Source: Hespellia sp. (lineage in GTDB: Bacteria > Bacillota > Clostridia > Lachnospirales > Lachnospiraceae). Taken from it: DNA of 59,095 nt. The notes below the pieces were generated by a model, which did not search any database, was not told the DNA's origin, and saw nothing but the letters and a program-made list of their open reading frames with translations. The position numbers and the translations under genes were made by a program. Location of the stretch: positions 1 to 59,095 of the forward strand of contig JAQUUC010000014.1 of NCBI GenBank assembly GCA_028694105.1, written 5' to 3'. Below are positions 27,051-36,145 of this stretch, piece by piece (within the stretch, counting starts at the first letter, position 1; every line of letters starts with the position of its first letter).

Positions 27051-28038
27051 CTTTTGCAACTGTCCAGATATCCTCCGGCCAGAGTGAAGACTGAACCTCT
27101 CCGATATGCGCTTTGCGAAGAAAGAACATACAGATACGGGACTGTCCGATACCACCGCCGATGGTGTAAGGGAGTTCCCCGTTTAATAAAGCTTTCTGGA
27201 AAGGAAGTTCTGCGCGGTCGACGCAGCCTGCGATTTTAAGCTGCTCAGCCAAAGCGTTCTCATCCACACGGATTCCCATGGAAGATAATTCAAGTGCCAT
27301 ATCAAGAACCGGATAGTAGACGATGATGTCACCGTTTAATGACCAGTCATCGTAGTCCGGTGCACGTCCGTCGTGTGGCTCACCGGAATTGAGGGTTCCG
27401 CCAATCTGCATGACAAATACAGCTCCGTTCTCTTTCGCCGCGCTGTATTCACGTTCTTTCGGGGTGAGGCTTGGATACATATCTTCCAGTTCCTGCGAAG
27501 TGATAAATGTAATCTCTTCCGGAAGGAAGCATTCGATGTAGGAATACTTGTTTGCCATATATTTTTCCGTGACACGAAGTGCCTCGTATACAGCTTTCAC
27601 TGTTTCAATCAATGTGTCGGTCGTACGGTCATTCTGGCTGATGATCTTTTCCCAGTCCCACTGGTCGACATAAATCGAATGGATATTATCGGTCTCTTCA
27701 TCGCGGCGGATCGCGCTCATATCCGTGTAAAGACCTTCCCCAATCTCAAAGCCGTAATTCTTCAGCGCAACTCGTTTCCATTTGGCAAGAGACTGTACAA
27801 TCTCTGCACGCTGTCCGCGCTGTTCCTTGATTCCAAATGAAACCGGACGTTCCACTCCGTTCAAGTTATCGTTCAGACCGGATTCAGGTGTAACGAAAAG
27901 CGGTGCGGATACACGCTTTAGATTCAGCTGAATTGCAAGTTCTCTCTGGAAAAAGTCTTTGACCTGTTTAATTGCGATCTGCGTCTCTCTAATGTTTAGC
28001 TCGGACATGTAGCCGTCCGGAATGTTAATGATACTCAT
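27028..28038 (-). CDS. asnA: Aspartate-ammonia ligase (asparagine synthetase A)
   Basis: A 336-residue AsnA, which makes asparagine from aspartate, ATP and ammonia using a class II tRNA-synthetase-like fold. Family phrases are [14 protein letters not shown], the [23 protein letters not shown] segment spread over motif 2, [11 protein letters not shown], and [11 protein letters not shown] near the end. The ATG at 28038 has GGAGG nine bases upstream. An in-frame upstream start at 28065 would swallow that site. It is transcribed alone. Confidence 0.95.
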   Translation of the reverse strand: MSIINIPDGYMSELNIRETQIAIKQVKDFFQRELAIQLNLKRVSAPLFVTPESGLNDNLNGVERPVSFGIKEQRGQRAEIVQSLAKWKRVALKNYGFEIGEGLYTDMSAIRRDEETDNIHSIYVDQWDWEKIISQNDRTTDTLIETVKAVYEALRVTEKYMANKYSYIECFLPEEITFITSQELEDMYPSLTPKEREYSAAKENGAVFVMQIGGTLNSGEPHDGRAPDYDDWSLNGDIIVYYPVLDMALELSSMGIRVDENALAEQLKIAGCVDRAELPFQKALLNGELPYTIGGGIGQSRICMFFLRKAHIGEVQSSLWPEDIWTVAKEKGLQLL

Positions 28039-28128
28039 ACCAATAATCCTCCAATTCCTTACCAATAGTTCTTCAACAATCTTTTTCTATGTTACCATTT
28101 TCCTGTGGAAATGTAAATAAAAACCATG

Positions 28129-28154
28129 ATGAGAGCGCATTCTCATGATATAAT
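28129..28154 (+). promoter_or_regulatory. Promoter with inverted repeat ahead of the papain-like gene
   Basis: A perfect 6-bp inverted repeat ATGAGA-GCGCAT-TCTCAT (28129-28146) is followed two bases later by TATAAT (28149-28154). It sits in the -35/-10 spacer region, a typical place for a repressor. No clear -35 hexamer is visible. Confidence 0.5.
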
Positions 28155-28194
28155 GATTCTACTAAAAATGAAACAATGGAGAAAGATTAGCAAA

Positions 28195-28803
28195 ATGACA
28201 GATAGAAAGAAAAAAGAACTGGATTATTTTTATATTGGAAACTCATATGGCGGCAATCAGGACTGGTTTCACAATCCCATGATGCATCTGGGGGGATGCG
28301 GAGCGGCAACGGCCTGCGATAGCTGTCTTTATTTTGAGATGAAGAAGATGAAGAAAAATGTGTACCCATATGAATTTGAAGCGCTGGATAAAAAGTCATA
28401 TGAGGCATTTGCGATGATGATGCGTCCGTATCTCAGACCAAGATGGGGAGGAATCGACACGCTGGACATTTATATGGATGGAATGCGCAGATATCTGCTG
28501 GACCGGGGAAACTCTGACCTGAAGATGTCAGGTTTTGACGGCAATGAGTCTGTACTGTATGCGGAGAAGGTCGTGAAGCAGCAGATGGAACATAATGTTC
28601 CGGTACCGTTCCTGTTATTGAGCCATAAGAATCAGGCACTGAAAGATTTCCACTGGCACTGGTTTTTGCTGGTGGGCTATGAAGAGCGCGCAGACGGACT
28701 TTATGTAAAGGCTGCGACTTACGGTGAGGCGGTCTGGCTGTCCTTAAGAGAACTCTGGAATACTGGTTATCAAAAAAAGGGTGGAATGATACTATATCGA
28801 TAA
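28195..28803 (+). CDS. Papain-like (C39-type fold) hypothetical protein
   Basis: A 202-residue protein I cannot name. Near the N-terminus it has GNQDWFHNP and then HLGGCGAATACDS, a Gly-Cys-Gly motif like the nucleophile region of papain-fold or C39-like peptidases. About 130 residues later, FHWHWFLLVGYEE offers a histidine on a strand, again as in that fold, and a polar residue may follow in KAATYGE. A cytosolic cysteine hydrolase or its inactive relative is plausible. The ATG at 28195 lies about 35 bases after the expected transcript start; the ATG at 28126 lies upstream of the -10 box and is rejected. Confidence 0.65.
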   Translation: MTDRKKKELDYFYIGNSYGGNQDWFHNPMMHLGGCGAATACDSCLYFEMKKMKKNVYPYEFEALDKKSYEAFAMMMRPYLRPRWGGIDTLDIYMDGMRRYLLDRGNSDLKMSGFDGNESVLYAEKVVKQQMEHNVPVPFLLLSHKNQALKDFHWHWFLLVGYEERADGLYVKAATYGEAVWLSLRELWNTGYQKKGGMILYR

Positions 28804-28849
28804 TTGCCTGCTGCTGGCAGCCATTTTGCATACTATGGCAAATAAAAAG

Positions 28850-28880
28850 AACCTGCAGACATGAAGTCTGCAGGCTTTTT
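28850..28880 (+). terminator. Rho-independent terminator
   Basis: A perfect 9-bp stem, CCTGCAGAC (28852-28860) with GTCTGCAGG (28866-28874), loop ATGAA, then CTTTTT. It ends the papain-like gene just before the tRNA-Arg on the other strand. Confidence 0.9.
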
Positions 28881-28886
28881 ATATAG

Positions 28887-28960
28887 CGTGCGTGAGAAGA
28901 TTCGAACTCCCGGCCTTTTGGTCCGTAGCCAAACGCTCTATCCAGCTGAGCTACACGCAC
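28887..28960 (-). tRNA. tRNA-Arg (anticodon ACG)
   Basis: A 74-nt cloverleaf on the minus strand. Acceptor GTGCGTG (28960-28954) pairs with CACGCAC (28894-28888); the anticodon stem TTTGG/CCAAA encloses CTACGGA (anticodon ACG); the T loop is TTCGAAT; the discriminator is G. CCA is not encoded. ACG is normally read as ICG after TadA editing. Confidence 0.94.
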
Positions 28961-29159
28961 ATGCGTAAAACAAATGTTTCACAGCAAGATATATTCTATA
29001 ACATTATTTGAAGTTTGTCAATCACAAAAATTAAAATATAATAGAAATATTGAATCGGGTTCGCATGCAGGCTGTCTGCACTTGTGTTTTTGGCAATGTA
29101 GATTTATACTGTTTTTAAGGATATGTAACAGAATGTTAGCGAGAGAGAAAGGAAGAAAT

Positions 29160-29921
29160 ATGATGAACAAAGAAGGTATTGTAGCAGGTAAAGTGGCCAT
29201 TGTGACAGGTGGAACGAGAGGAATCGGATTCGCAATCGTAAAAGCGTATCTGGACAATGGTGCAAAGGTCGCACTTTGTGGATCAAGACAGGAGACCGTG
29301 GATAAGGCACTTGCAAAGCTAAAAGAGGAGAATCCCGATTATCCGGTGATAGGACTTTGCCCGAATCTTGCGAACTATAAGGAAGTGGAAGAGGCTGCAG
29401 CAAAAGTGAAGGAGGAGTTTGGACGAATTGATATTCTTGCAAACAATGCGGGTATTTCCGCAAGAGAATCCATTTACGAGTATGATCCGGATGCTTTTTC
29501 AAAGATTATGGATTTGAATGTCACGGCAGTTTTTAATGGCTGCAAAGCAGTAGCACCAATTATGAAGGCTCAGGGAGGCGGTTCCATTATCAATACAAGC
29601 TCCATGGTAAGCATTTACGGACAGCGTTCCGGCTGTGGCTATCCAACCTCGAAGTTCGCGGTGAACGGCATGACAAAATCACTTGCAAGAGAGCTTGGAC
29701 CGGATCAGATCCGTGTAAATGCAGTTGCACCGGGTGTGACCAGAACCGATATGGTGGCAGCACTTCCGGAGGATATGGTAGCACGTCTGGCAGCCACGAT
29801 TCCACTTGGCCGCGTGGGCGAACCGGAAGAGGTTGCAAATGTATTTTTGTTCTTAGGCAGTGATATGGCAAGCTATGTGACGGGAACTATAATTTCTGTG
29901 GATGGAGCGACAATTTCATAG
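29160..29921 (+). CDS. SDR oxidoreductase resembling BaiA / 3-hydroxysteroid dehydrogenases
   Basis: A 253-residue classical short-chain dehydrogenase. It has the cofactor loop TGGTRGIGFA, NNAG at about residue 93, a catalytic serine in NTSSMVS, and YPTSK supplying the catalytic Tyr and Lys. From memory, the phrases VTGGTRGIGFA, DNGAKVA, VNVTAVFNG-like and SVDGA near the end resemble BaiA-type bile-acid 3-hydroxysteroid dehydrogenases, but FabG-like or sugar-alcohol SDRs are also possible. The start is ATG 29160 or 29163, after AAGGAAG. A Fe-S aldo/keto reductase follows by 48 bases, suggesting paired redox steps. Confidence 0.85.
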   Translation: MMNKEGIVAGKVAIVTGGTRGIGFAIVKAYLDNGAKVALCGSRQETVDKALAKLKEENPDYPVIGLCPNLANYKEVEEAAAKVKEEFGRIDILANNAGISARESIYEYDPDAFSKIMDLNVTAVFNGCKAVAPIMKAQGGGSIINTSSMVSIYGQRSGCGYPTSKFAVNGMTKSLARELGPDQIRVNAVAPGVTRTDMVAALPEDMVARLAATIPLGRVGEPEEVANVFLFLGSDMASYVTGTIISVDGATIS

Positions 29922-29969
29922 CGGATTCCGAAAATGTCATATTATATAGCAAAAAGAGAGGTATCAACT

Positions 29970-31118
29970 ATGAATTATCGTGAACTGGGAAATACGGGAA
30001 TCAAAGTAAGTGAAATTGGCATGGGCTGTGAGGGATTTTTGGAGAAACCTTATGAGCAGGTCAAAGAATTCGTTGACCGGATGGAAGAATATGGAGTGAA
30101 CTGCATTGACCTCTATGCGCCGAATCCGGAATTTCGTGTGAATCTTGGAAAAGCACTGGAGGGGCGGAGAGAGAAGTTCGTACTTCAGGCCCATCTCTGT
30201 TCGGTATGGAAAAACGGACAGTATAAGAGAACCCGCGATATTGAGGAAGTAAAAGAAGGATTTGCGGAGCAGCTTAAACTGCTGCAGACGGATTATGTGG
30301 AGATCGGAATGATCCACTATGTGGATTCTATGGCGGACTGGGAAGTCATAAAGGACGGCGATGTGATGAAATATGCGCAGGAGCTGAAAGCTGCCGGCAT
30401 CATCGGCTGTGTCGGAATGTCCAGCCACAACCCGCTGGCGGCACTTGCGGCGGTAAGAAGCGGACTTGTGGATGTGCTGATGTTCAGCGTGAATCCGTGC
30501 TATGATCTGCAGCCGGCAGATGAGAATGTGGAAGAATTGTGGAATGAAGAGAAATACACCCATCAGCTGACGAACATGGATCCGGACAGGGAGAAGCTGT
30601 ATGAGACCTGTCAGAGGCTCGGTGTCGGAATTACGGTTATGAAAGCATTTGGCGGTGGCGATTTACTTGATGCAAAACTTTCCCCGGCAGGAAAAGAGCT
30701 GACTGCAATCCAGTGTATTCACTATGCGCTGACCAGACCGGCGGTGGCAACCGTTCTGGCAGGAGCAAGATCATTGGAGGATTTAAAACAGAGCACTGCA
30801 TATGAGACGGCAACGGAGGAAGAGAAAGACTATGCGGTCGCATTTGCGAACATGCCCCGTATCAGCTGGGAGGGACACTGTATGTACTGCAGTCATTGTG
30901 CACCTTGTCCAAAACAGATTGATGTAGCGACTGTGACGAAATTTTTAAACCTTGCAATTGCGCAGGGAGAGGTTCCGGAGACGGTGAGGGAGCACTACGC
31001 CGTGCTCGAACATAAGGCATCTGAGTGTATTGCCTGTGGTGCCTGCGAAAGCAGATGTCCGTTCGGGGTGTCGATTATGGAGAACATGAAGAAGGCTGTG
31101 CAGGTGTTTGGAGCATAA
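29970..31118 (+). CDS. Aldo/keto reductase with C-terminal 4Fe-4S ferredoxin domain
   Basis: A 382-residue fusion. Residues 1-270 form an aldo/keto reductase barrel, starting YRELGNTGIKVSEIGMG, with the helix-8 segment MKAFGGGDLLD. The last 80 residues hold two cluster motifs, CMYCSHCAPCP and CIACGACESRCP. Such proteins may exchange electrons with ferredoxin. The ATG at 29970 has AGAGAGG upstream; the in-frame ATG at 29934 lacks one. It probably works with the preceding SDR. Substrate unknown. Confidence 0.9.
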   Translation: MNYRELGNTGIKVSEIGMGCEGFLEKPYEQVKEFVDRMEEYGVNCIDLYAPNPEFRVNLGKALEGRREKFVLQAHLCSVWKNGQYKRTRDIEEVKEGFAEQLKLLQTDYVEIGMIHYVDSMADWEVIKDGDVMKYAQELKAAGIIGCVGMSSHNPLAALAAVRSGLVDVLMFSVNPCYDLQPADENVEELWNEEKYTHQLTNMDPDREKLYETCQRLGVGITVMKAFGGGDLLDAKLSPAGKELTAIQCIHYALTRPAVATVLAGARSLEDLKQSTAYETATEEEKDYAVAFANMPRISWEGHCMYCSHCAPCPKQIDVATVTKFLNLAIAQGEVPETVREHYAVLEHKASECIACGACESRCPFGVSIMENMKKAVQVFGA

Positions 31119-31151
31119 AAAGTGTGAGTGTTCAAGAAATGCATTTGATGG

Positions 31152-31182
31152 TATAATAAATTGTAATTGATAAACTATATCA
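31152..31182 (+). promoter_or_regulatory. feoAB promoter region with Fur-box-like site
   Basis: TATAAT at 31152-31157 is followed by TGATAAACTATATCA (31168-31182), which agrees with the Firmicutes 7-1-7 Fur box TGATAATNATTATCA at 11 of 14 positions. It would lie just after the transcript start, where a bound repressor blocks initiation. No clear -35 hexamer is seen. Confidence 0.55.
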
Positions 31183-31197
31183 TGAAGGGCAGGAAAA

Positions 31198-33561
31198 ATG
31201 AACATAGAAGCACATAAATTAAGCGAATTACCGATTGGAAAAATCGCAACGATTACCGCAGTCGGTGGAGAGGGTGCACTGAGACAGCATTTCCTCGATA
31301 TGGGGGTAATTCCAGACGCAGAGATTACATTAATAAAATTTGCACCGATGGGAGATCCCATGGAATTTATGATCCATGGATATGAACTGACGCTCCGCGT
31401 GGCAGATGCAGAAGCGATAGAGATTAAAGAGATCAGAGAACGCAGACAGAACGAAACTGATTTAAAGCAGAGAAAAAAGGCGGCGAGCGCTCATCCCGGT
31501 TTCGGTGAGGGCGGTAAATATCATGTGAAAGCAGATGAGCATCCGGTGCCGGAGGGCGAGACGCTCACCTTTGCGCTGGCGGGAAATCAGAACTGTGGCA
31601 AGACCACGCTATTTAATCAGCTGACCGGATCGAATCAGCATGTCGGAAATTTCCCGGGAGTCACGGTTGACAGAAAGGATGGTGTCATCAAAGGCCATCC
31701 GAATACACTGATCACGGATTTACCGGGCATTTATTCCATGTCACCGTATTCCAATGAGGAGATTGTTACCAGATCCTTCGTATTAAATGAACATCCCAAG
31801 GGCATCATCAATATCGTGGATGCGTCGAATATCGAACGGAATCTGTATCTGACAATGCAGCTTCTGGAATTGGATGTGCCAATGGTGCTTGCGCTGAACA
31901 TGATGGATGAGGTGCGGGAGAATGGTGGGTCGATTCTGGTAAATGAGATGGAATCGATGCTCGGAATTCCGGTCGTGCCGATTTCTGCATCGAAGAATGA
32001 AGGTATTGACGAGCTGATCGACCATGCGATACATGTCGCAAAATATCAGGAACGTCCGGGACGAAAGGATTTCTGCAAGGATGATGAAAATGGCGGTGCA
32101 GTGCACCGTTGTCTGCATGCAATCATGCATCTGATTGAAGATCATGCGGGAGAAGCCGGAATTCCGGTTCGTTTTGCTGCAAGTAAGCTGGCGGAAGGCG
32201 ATGAGCGCGTCAGCGAAAAACTGAAGTTAGACCAGAACGAGAAGGAGATGCTGGAACACATTATCTGCCAGATGGAGGCGGAGGGCGGTCTGGACCGTTC
32301 GGCGGCGATTGCCAATATGCGTTTTTCCTTTATTCAGGATATCTGCGATGTGACGGTCATCAAACCGAGAGAGAGTAAGGAGCATGCGAGAAGTGCAAGA
32401 ATTGACCGGATTTTAACCGGAAAATATACAGCAATCCCTGCATTTATTGGAATTATGGGAATTGTATTCTGGCTCACCTTTAATGTGATCGGAGCATTTC
32501 TGCAGAATCTGTTTGATTTGGGGATTACACAGCTTGGGGATGCCATAGACCGTGCAATGACAGCGGGAAATGTCAACGAAGTATTACATTCACTGGTGAT
32601 TGACGGAATCTTTAATGGAGTCGGAAGTATCCTTAGTTTCCTGCCAATTATTGTGACATTGTTTTTCTTCTTATCATTGATGGAGGACAGTGGATATATT
32701 GCAAGAGTAGCGTTTGTAATGGATAAATTACTGCGTAAGATCGGATTGTCCGGAAGAAGTATCGTACCGATGCTGATTGGATTTGGCTGTACGGTGCCGG
32801 GGGTTATGGCAACCAGAACACTTCCTTCAGAGCGTGACCGTAAGATGACGATTCTGCTGACACCGTTTATGAGCTGTTCTGCAAAGCTGCCGATTTATGC
32901 ATTTTTTACAGCGGCATTTTTCCCAAAACATGGTGCGCTGGTCATGATTGGACTGTATGTGCTTGGAATCGTTCTTGGAATCGTGTTTGCACTGCTGTTA
33001 AAGGGAACAATGTTCCGCGGTGAGGCTGTGCCGTTCGTGATGGAGCTGCCGAATTACCGTATGCCGGGAGTCAAGAATGTCGCGCAGCTGCTTTGGGAGA
33101 AGGCAAAGGACTTTTTGCAGAGAGCATTTACCGTTATTTTTGTGGCAACAATTATTATCTGGTTTTTGCAGACCTTTGATACACATTTGAATGTTGTGAC
33201 GGATTCACAGAACAGTATGCTCGCCGTAGTGGCAGGCTGGATCGCACCTGTATTTTCACCGCTGGGCTTTGGAGACTGGAGAATATCTACCGCACTGATT
33301 ACCGGATTTATGGCAAAAGAGAGCGTCGTGTCAACGCTCTCCGTATTATTCGGTGCAACCGGAACGATACTCACCGTGATCTCACCTGTTGCAGCCGCAG
33401 CGCTTCTGGTGTTCTGTCTTCTGTATACACCTTGTGTGGCGGCAATTGCATCCGTCAAACGGGAACTGGGTGGTATATGGGCCGTCGGTGTCGTAGCCGG
33501 GCAGTGCGTCATTGCATGGGCGGCAGCTTTTGTGGTACATATGATTGGTATGCTGCTGTAG
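31198..33561 (+). CDS. feoB: Fused FeoA-FeoB ferrous iron transporter
   Basis: A 787-residue protein uniting two usually separate proteins. Residues 1-80 are a FeoA SH3-like domain (RQHFLDMGVIPDAEI). A linker rich in Lys, Glu and His follows, then the FeoB GTPase: G1 GNQNCGKT at 129-136, G3 DLPG, G4 NMMD and G5 SASKNEG. The C-terminal half is the membrane domain with two Gate motifs, including the cysteine-containing GFGCTVPG and FMSCSAKLPIY. It imports Fe2+. The ATG at 31198 has GGGCAGGA upstream. It converges on yeiH with 14 bases between the genes and no visible terminator. Confidence 0.95.
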   Translation: MNIEAHKLSELPIGKIATITAVGGEGALRQHFLDMGVIPDAEITLIKFAPMGDPMEFMIHGYELTLRVADAEAIEIKEIRERRQNETDLKQRKKAASAHPGFGEGGKYHVKADEHPVPEGETLTFALAGNQNCGKTTLFNQLTGSNQHVGNFPGVTVDRKDGVIKGHPNTLITDLPGIYSMSPYSNEEIVTRSFVLNEHPKGIINIVDASNIERNLYLTMQLLELDVPMVLALNMMDEVRENGGSILVNEMESMLGIPVVPISASKNEGIDELIDHAIHVAKYQERPGRKDFCKDDENGGAVHRCLHAIMHLIEDHAGEAGIPVRFAASKLAEGDERVSEKLKLDQNEKEMLEHIICQMEAEGGLDRSAAIANMRFSFIQDICDVTVIKPRESKEHARSARIDRILTGKYTAIPAFIGIMGIVFWLTFNVIGAFLQNLFDLGITQLGDAIDRAMTAGNVNEVLHSLVIDGIFNGVGSILSFLPIIVTLFFFLSLMEDSGYIARVAFVMDKLLRKIGLSGRSIVPMLIGFGCTVPGVMATRTLPSERDRKMTILLTPFMSCSAKLPIYAFFTAAFFPKHGALVMIGLYVLGIVLGIVFALLLKGTMFRGEAVPFVMELPNYRMPGVKNVAQLLWEKAKDFLQRAFTVIFVATIIIWFLQTFDTHLNVVTDSQNSMLAVVAGWIAPVFSPLGFGDWRISTALITGFMAKESVVSTLSVLFGATGTILTVISPVAAAALLVFCLLYTPCVAAIASVKRELGGIWAVGVVAGQCVIAWAAAFVVHMIGMLL

Positions 33562-33575
33562 ATCCGGAAGAATTC

Positions 33576-34613
33576 CTACCAGATTCCAAGCAGATGCTGC
33601 ATCAGAAGACTGATCGCTGTAATTCCAACCCAGCAGCAGAGTCCCATCAAGATTGGTTTTCCACCGGTCTTGATTAATTTAACAATATTCGTATTGATAC
33701 CGATCGCCGACATTGCAAGTATGATGAAGAATTTGCTGAGCTCTTTCAGCGGTGTGAAGAATTCAATTGCGACACCGAAGTTTACAGCAACAGTTGTAAT
33801 GACTGACGCTGCAATAAAGTAGAGAATGAAGAATGGAAAGATCTGTTTGAACGATACTTTCTTACCGTCTGTGCCGTTCTTCTTCTCTTTTTTTGTGCGC
33901 AAAAATGCGAGCACAAGTGTAATCGGAATGATTGCAAGTGTTCTGGTGAGCTTTACGGTTACCGCTTTGTCCAGAGTTGCGGAGCCGAGTGCGTACATAC
34001 TGTCCCATGTCGAGGCGGCTGCAGTCACAGAGGAGGTATCGTTGATGGCGGTTCCTGCGAACACACCGAATGCATTTCCGGTATCCTGCGCAAACCCGAG
34101 AATCGTACCAAAGGTCGGAAAGAGGATGGCAGCGAGTACGTTAAAGAAAAAAATGACGGAGATGGCCTGAGCAACTTCCTCGTCATCTGCATCGATGACC
34201 GGTGCGGTGGCAGCAATTGCAGAACCGCCGCAGATGGAAGAGCCGACTCCGATCAATGTGGAAATCTTACTCGGAATATGCAGGACCTTATGAAGTACAA
34301 ATGCGATTACGAGTGAGGTTGTAATGGTTGCGAGAATAATGGGGAGGGACTGTTTCCCCGTCTCAAGAATGACATTTAAGTTCAGTCCGAATCCAAGCAG
34401 AATGACTGCCCACTGCAGTATTTTCTTCGCAGAGAAAGTAATTCCCGGCTGAAGCACGGTTTTGTCTTTGATAAATAATGTGAGAATCATTCCGGCAACG
34501 ATTGCGATGACCGGTCCTCCGATAATTGGAAATTGTTTTCCGAGAAGCCACGATGGGATTGCGATAACAAGGCACAGCAATAAGCCGCTGCCGTTCTTTT
34601 TTATAAAATTCAT
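33576..34613 (-). CDS. yeiH: YeiH family (UPF0324) putative sulfate exporter
   Basis: A 345-residue polytopic membrane protein with about ten helices. The family motifs GVGSSICGGSAIAATAPVI and AGTAINDTSSVTAAAS are intact, and SAIGINTNI lies near the C-terminus. Members of the YeiH/UPF0324 family are described as putative sulfate or sulfonate exporters, but direct evidence is limited. AAGGATACTATT precedes the ATG on the minus strand. It is transcribed alone toward feoAB. Confidence 0.9.
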   Translation of the reverse strand: MNFIKKNGSGLLLCLVIAIPSWLLGKQFPIIGGPVIAIVAGMILTLFIKDKTVLQPGITFSAKKILQWAVILLGFGLNLNVILETGKQSLPIILATITTSLVIAFVLHKVLHIPSKISTLIGVGSSICGGSAIAATAPVIDADDEEVAQAISVIFFFNVLAAILFPTFGTILGFAQDTGNAFGVFAGTAINDTSSVTAAASTWDSMYALGSATLDKAVTVKLTRTLAIIPITLVLAFLRTKKEKKNGTDGKKVSFKQIFPFFILYFIAASVITTVAVNFGVAIEFFTPLKELSKFFIILAMSAIGINTNIVKLIKTGGKPILMGLCCWVGITAISLLMQHLLGIW

Positions 34614-34714
34614 AATAGTATCCTTTCTTTGTTCTATTTCATTTTCTCCTCAATTAGAATACCATAATATAACAATAAAATGAACTGTTTAAGGAACTAA
34701 AGTGAGTGAAACAC

Positions 34715-34744
34715 TTGCATTTCCTATTGCGTACCTATTATAAT
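34715..34744 (+). promoter_or_regulatory. Sigma-A promoter of murT-gatD
   Basis: TTGCAT (34715-34720) and TATAAT (34739-34744) with an 18-base spacer, 37 bases before the murT start. Confidence 0.75.
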
Positions 34745-34780
34745 AGAGAAAGTTAAAAAGACAAAGGAAGGATAAGGCAC

Positions 34781-36145
34781 ATGGGATTTCGTAGAAATTT
34801 AGTGATTAGATTTGCAAAATGGGCCAGCAACATGAGTCAGAAGATCCGCGGCGGACAAGGCGTGACGCTGCCGGGATACATCGCTCGCAAACTGGATCAT
34901 AATATATTGACAGCTTTAAATGGAGATGTGAGAAAGAAGACCTTCGTGGTACTTGGAACGAATGGCAAGACAACGACGAACAGTATTTTATACAATGCGC
35001 TGACTGCTGAGGGTGAGAAGGTCATCATCAATAAGACCGGTTCGAACATGATGAACGGAGTTACTTCGGCGTATGTTCTTGCGACAGACAAGAAGGGCAG
35101 ATTAGATGCGGATTATGCCTGCATCGAGGTGGACGAGCTTGCATCACTGACTGTTCTGCCGGAGATCAGACCGGATTATCTGATTCTGACGAACATTTAC
35201 AGAGACCAGCTTGACCGTTTTGGAGAGGTAGATATTACATTCCAGAAATTAAAAGAAGCGATTAAGAAGACACCGAATACCGTACTTCTCATTAACGGAG
35301 ACGATGTACTGTCCTACACACTTGCCAAGGAGAGTGGCAATGAGTTCCATGTCTATGGAATCAACGAGCAGATTTTCGATGACACCAGCCGTTCGGAGAT
35401 TCGCGAGAGCATTTTCTGCCGCCAGTGCGGACATAAGTTAGAATATAAGTTTTTCCATTATGGGCAGCTGGGGGATTATGCATGTCCGAACTGCGGACTG
35501 ACCCGCCCGGAGGCAGAGTATTCGGCTTCGAATATCCGGTTGACGAATGTAGGGTCTACATTTGACGTGGGAGACCGTTCCTTTACGACAGGCGCAAAAG
35601 CACCTTATAATATTTACAATACCATGGCTGCTTACGCGGCACTTCGTATGGCGGGGCTTGAGGCAGCATATTTTGAGGAGATGATTGCGGCATATGATTA
35701 CGGCAACAGCCGTGAGAGCCAGTTCGATATAGCAGGAACACATCTGCAGATTCATCTGGCGAAGAACCCGGTAGGCTTTCAGCAGAAGGTTTCACTGGTG
35801 CTCCGCGATGATACGCCGAAGGACATTATTATCTTGATTAATGACGAGGCGCAGGACGGAAAAGACGTGTCGTGGCTTTGGGATGTGGATTTCCAATATC
35901 TTGTGGATGCCAATGCGAACTCAATCATTGCCGCGGGAAAACGTGGCTACGATATGCAGCTTCGTCTGAAATACGAAGACATACCGTGTGAAGTAACACA
36001 GAATTTAAAAGAGACAATCTGTGACTGCATTGATAACCGCAGCAGCAATCTCTATATAATCGTCAATTATACGGGGCTTTACAGCACGAATACACTGCTG
36101 AAGAATCTTGAGACAGAATATGCCGGAAAGGAGGGGCAGTCATGA
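34781..36145 (+). CDS. murT: Lipid II isoglutaminyl synthase subunit MurT
   Basis: A 454-residue Mur-ligase-like subunit. The ATP loop GTNGKTT is at 59-65. A four-cysteine zinc ribbon, Cys213, Cys216, Cys235 and Cys238, is inserted in the middle domain, as known for MurT. With GatD it amidates the alpha-carboxyl of D-glutamate in lipid II on the inner membrane face, aiding cross-linking. AAGGAAGGA precedes the ATG. It overlaps gatD by 4 bases (ATGA), so the subunits are translationally coupled. Confidence 0.96.
   Translation: MGFRRNLVIRFAKWASNMSQKIRGGQGVTLPGYIARKLDHNILTALNGDVRKKTFVVLGTNGKTTTNSILYNALTAEGEKVIINKTGSNMMNGVTSAYVLATDKKGRLDADYACIEVDELASLTVLPEIRPDYLILTNIYRDQLDRFGEVDITFQKLKEAIKKTPNTVLLINGDDVLSYTLAKESGNEFHVYGINEQIFDDTSRSEIRESIFCRQCGHKLEYKFFHYGQLGDYACPNCGLTRPEAEYSASNIRLTNVGSTFDVGDRSFTTGAKAPYNIYNTMAAYAALRMAGLEAAYFEEMIAAYDYGNSRESQFDIAGTHLQIHLAKNPVGFQQKVSLVLRDDTPKDIIILINDEAQDGKDVSWLWDVDFQYLVDANANSIIAAGKRGYDMQLRLKYEDIPCEVTQNLKETICDCIDNRSSNLYIIVNYTGLYSTNTLLKNLETEYAGKEGQS

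Noticed and set aside
28433-28960. Minus-strand open frame across the tRNA-Arg and papain-like gene
   Set aside because: It reads through a tRNA and a terminator and is antisense to a better-supported gene.
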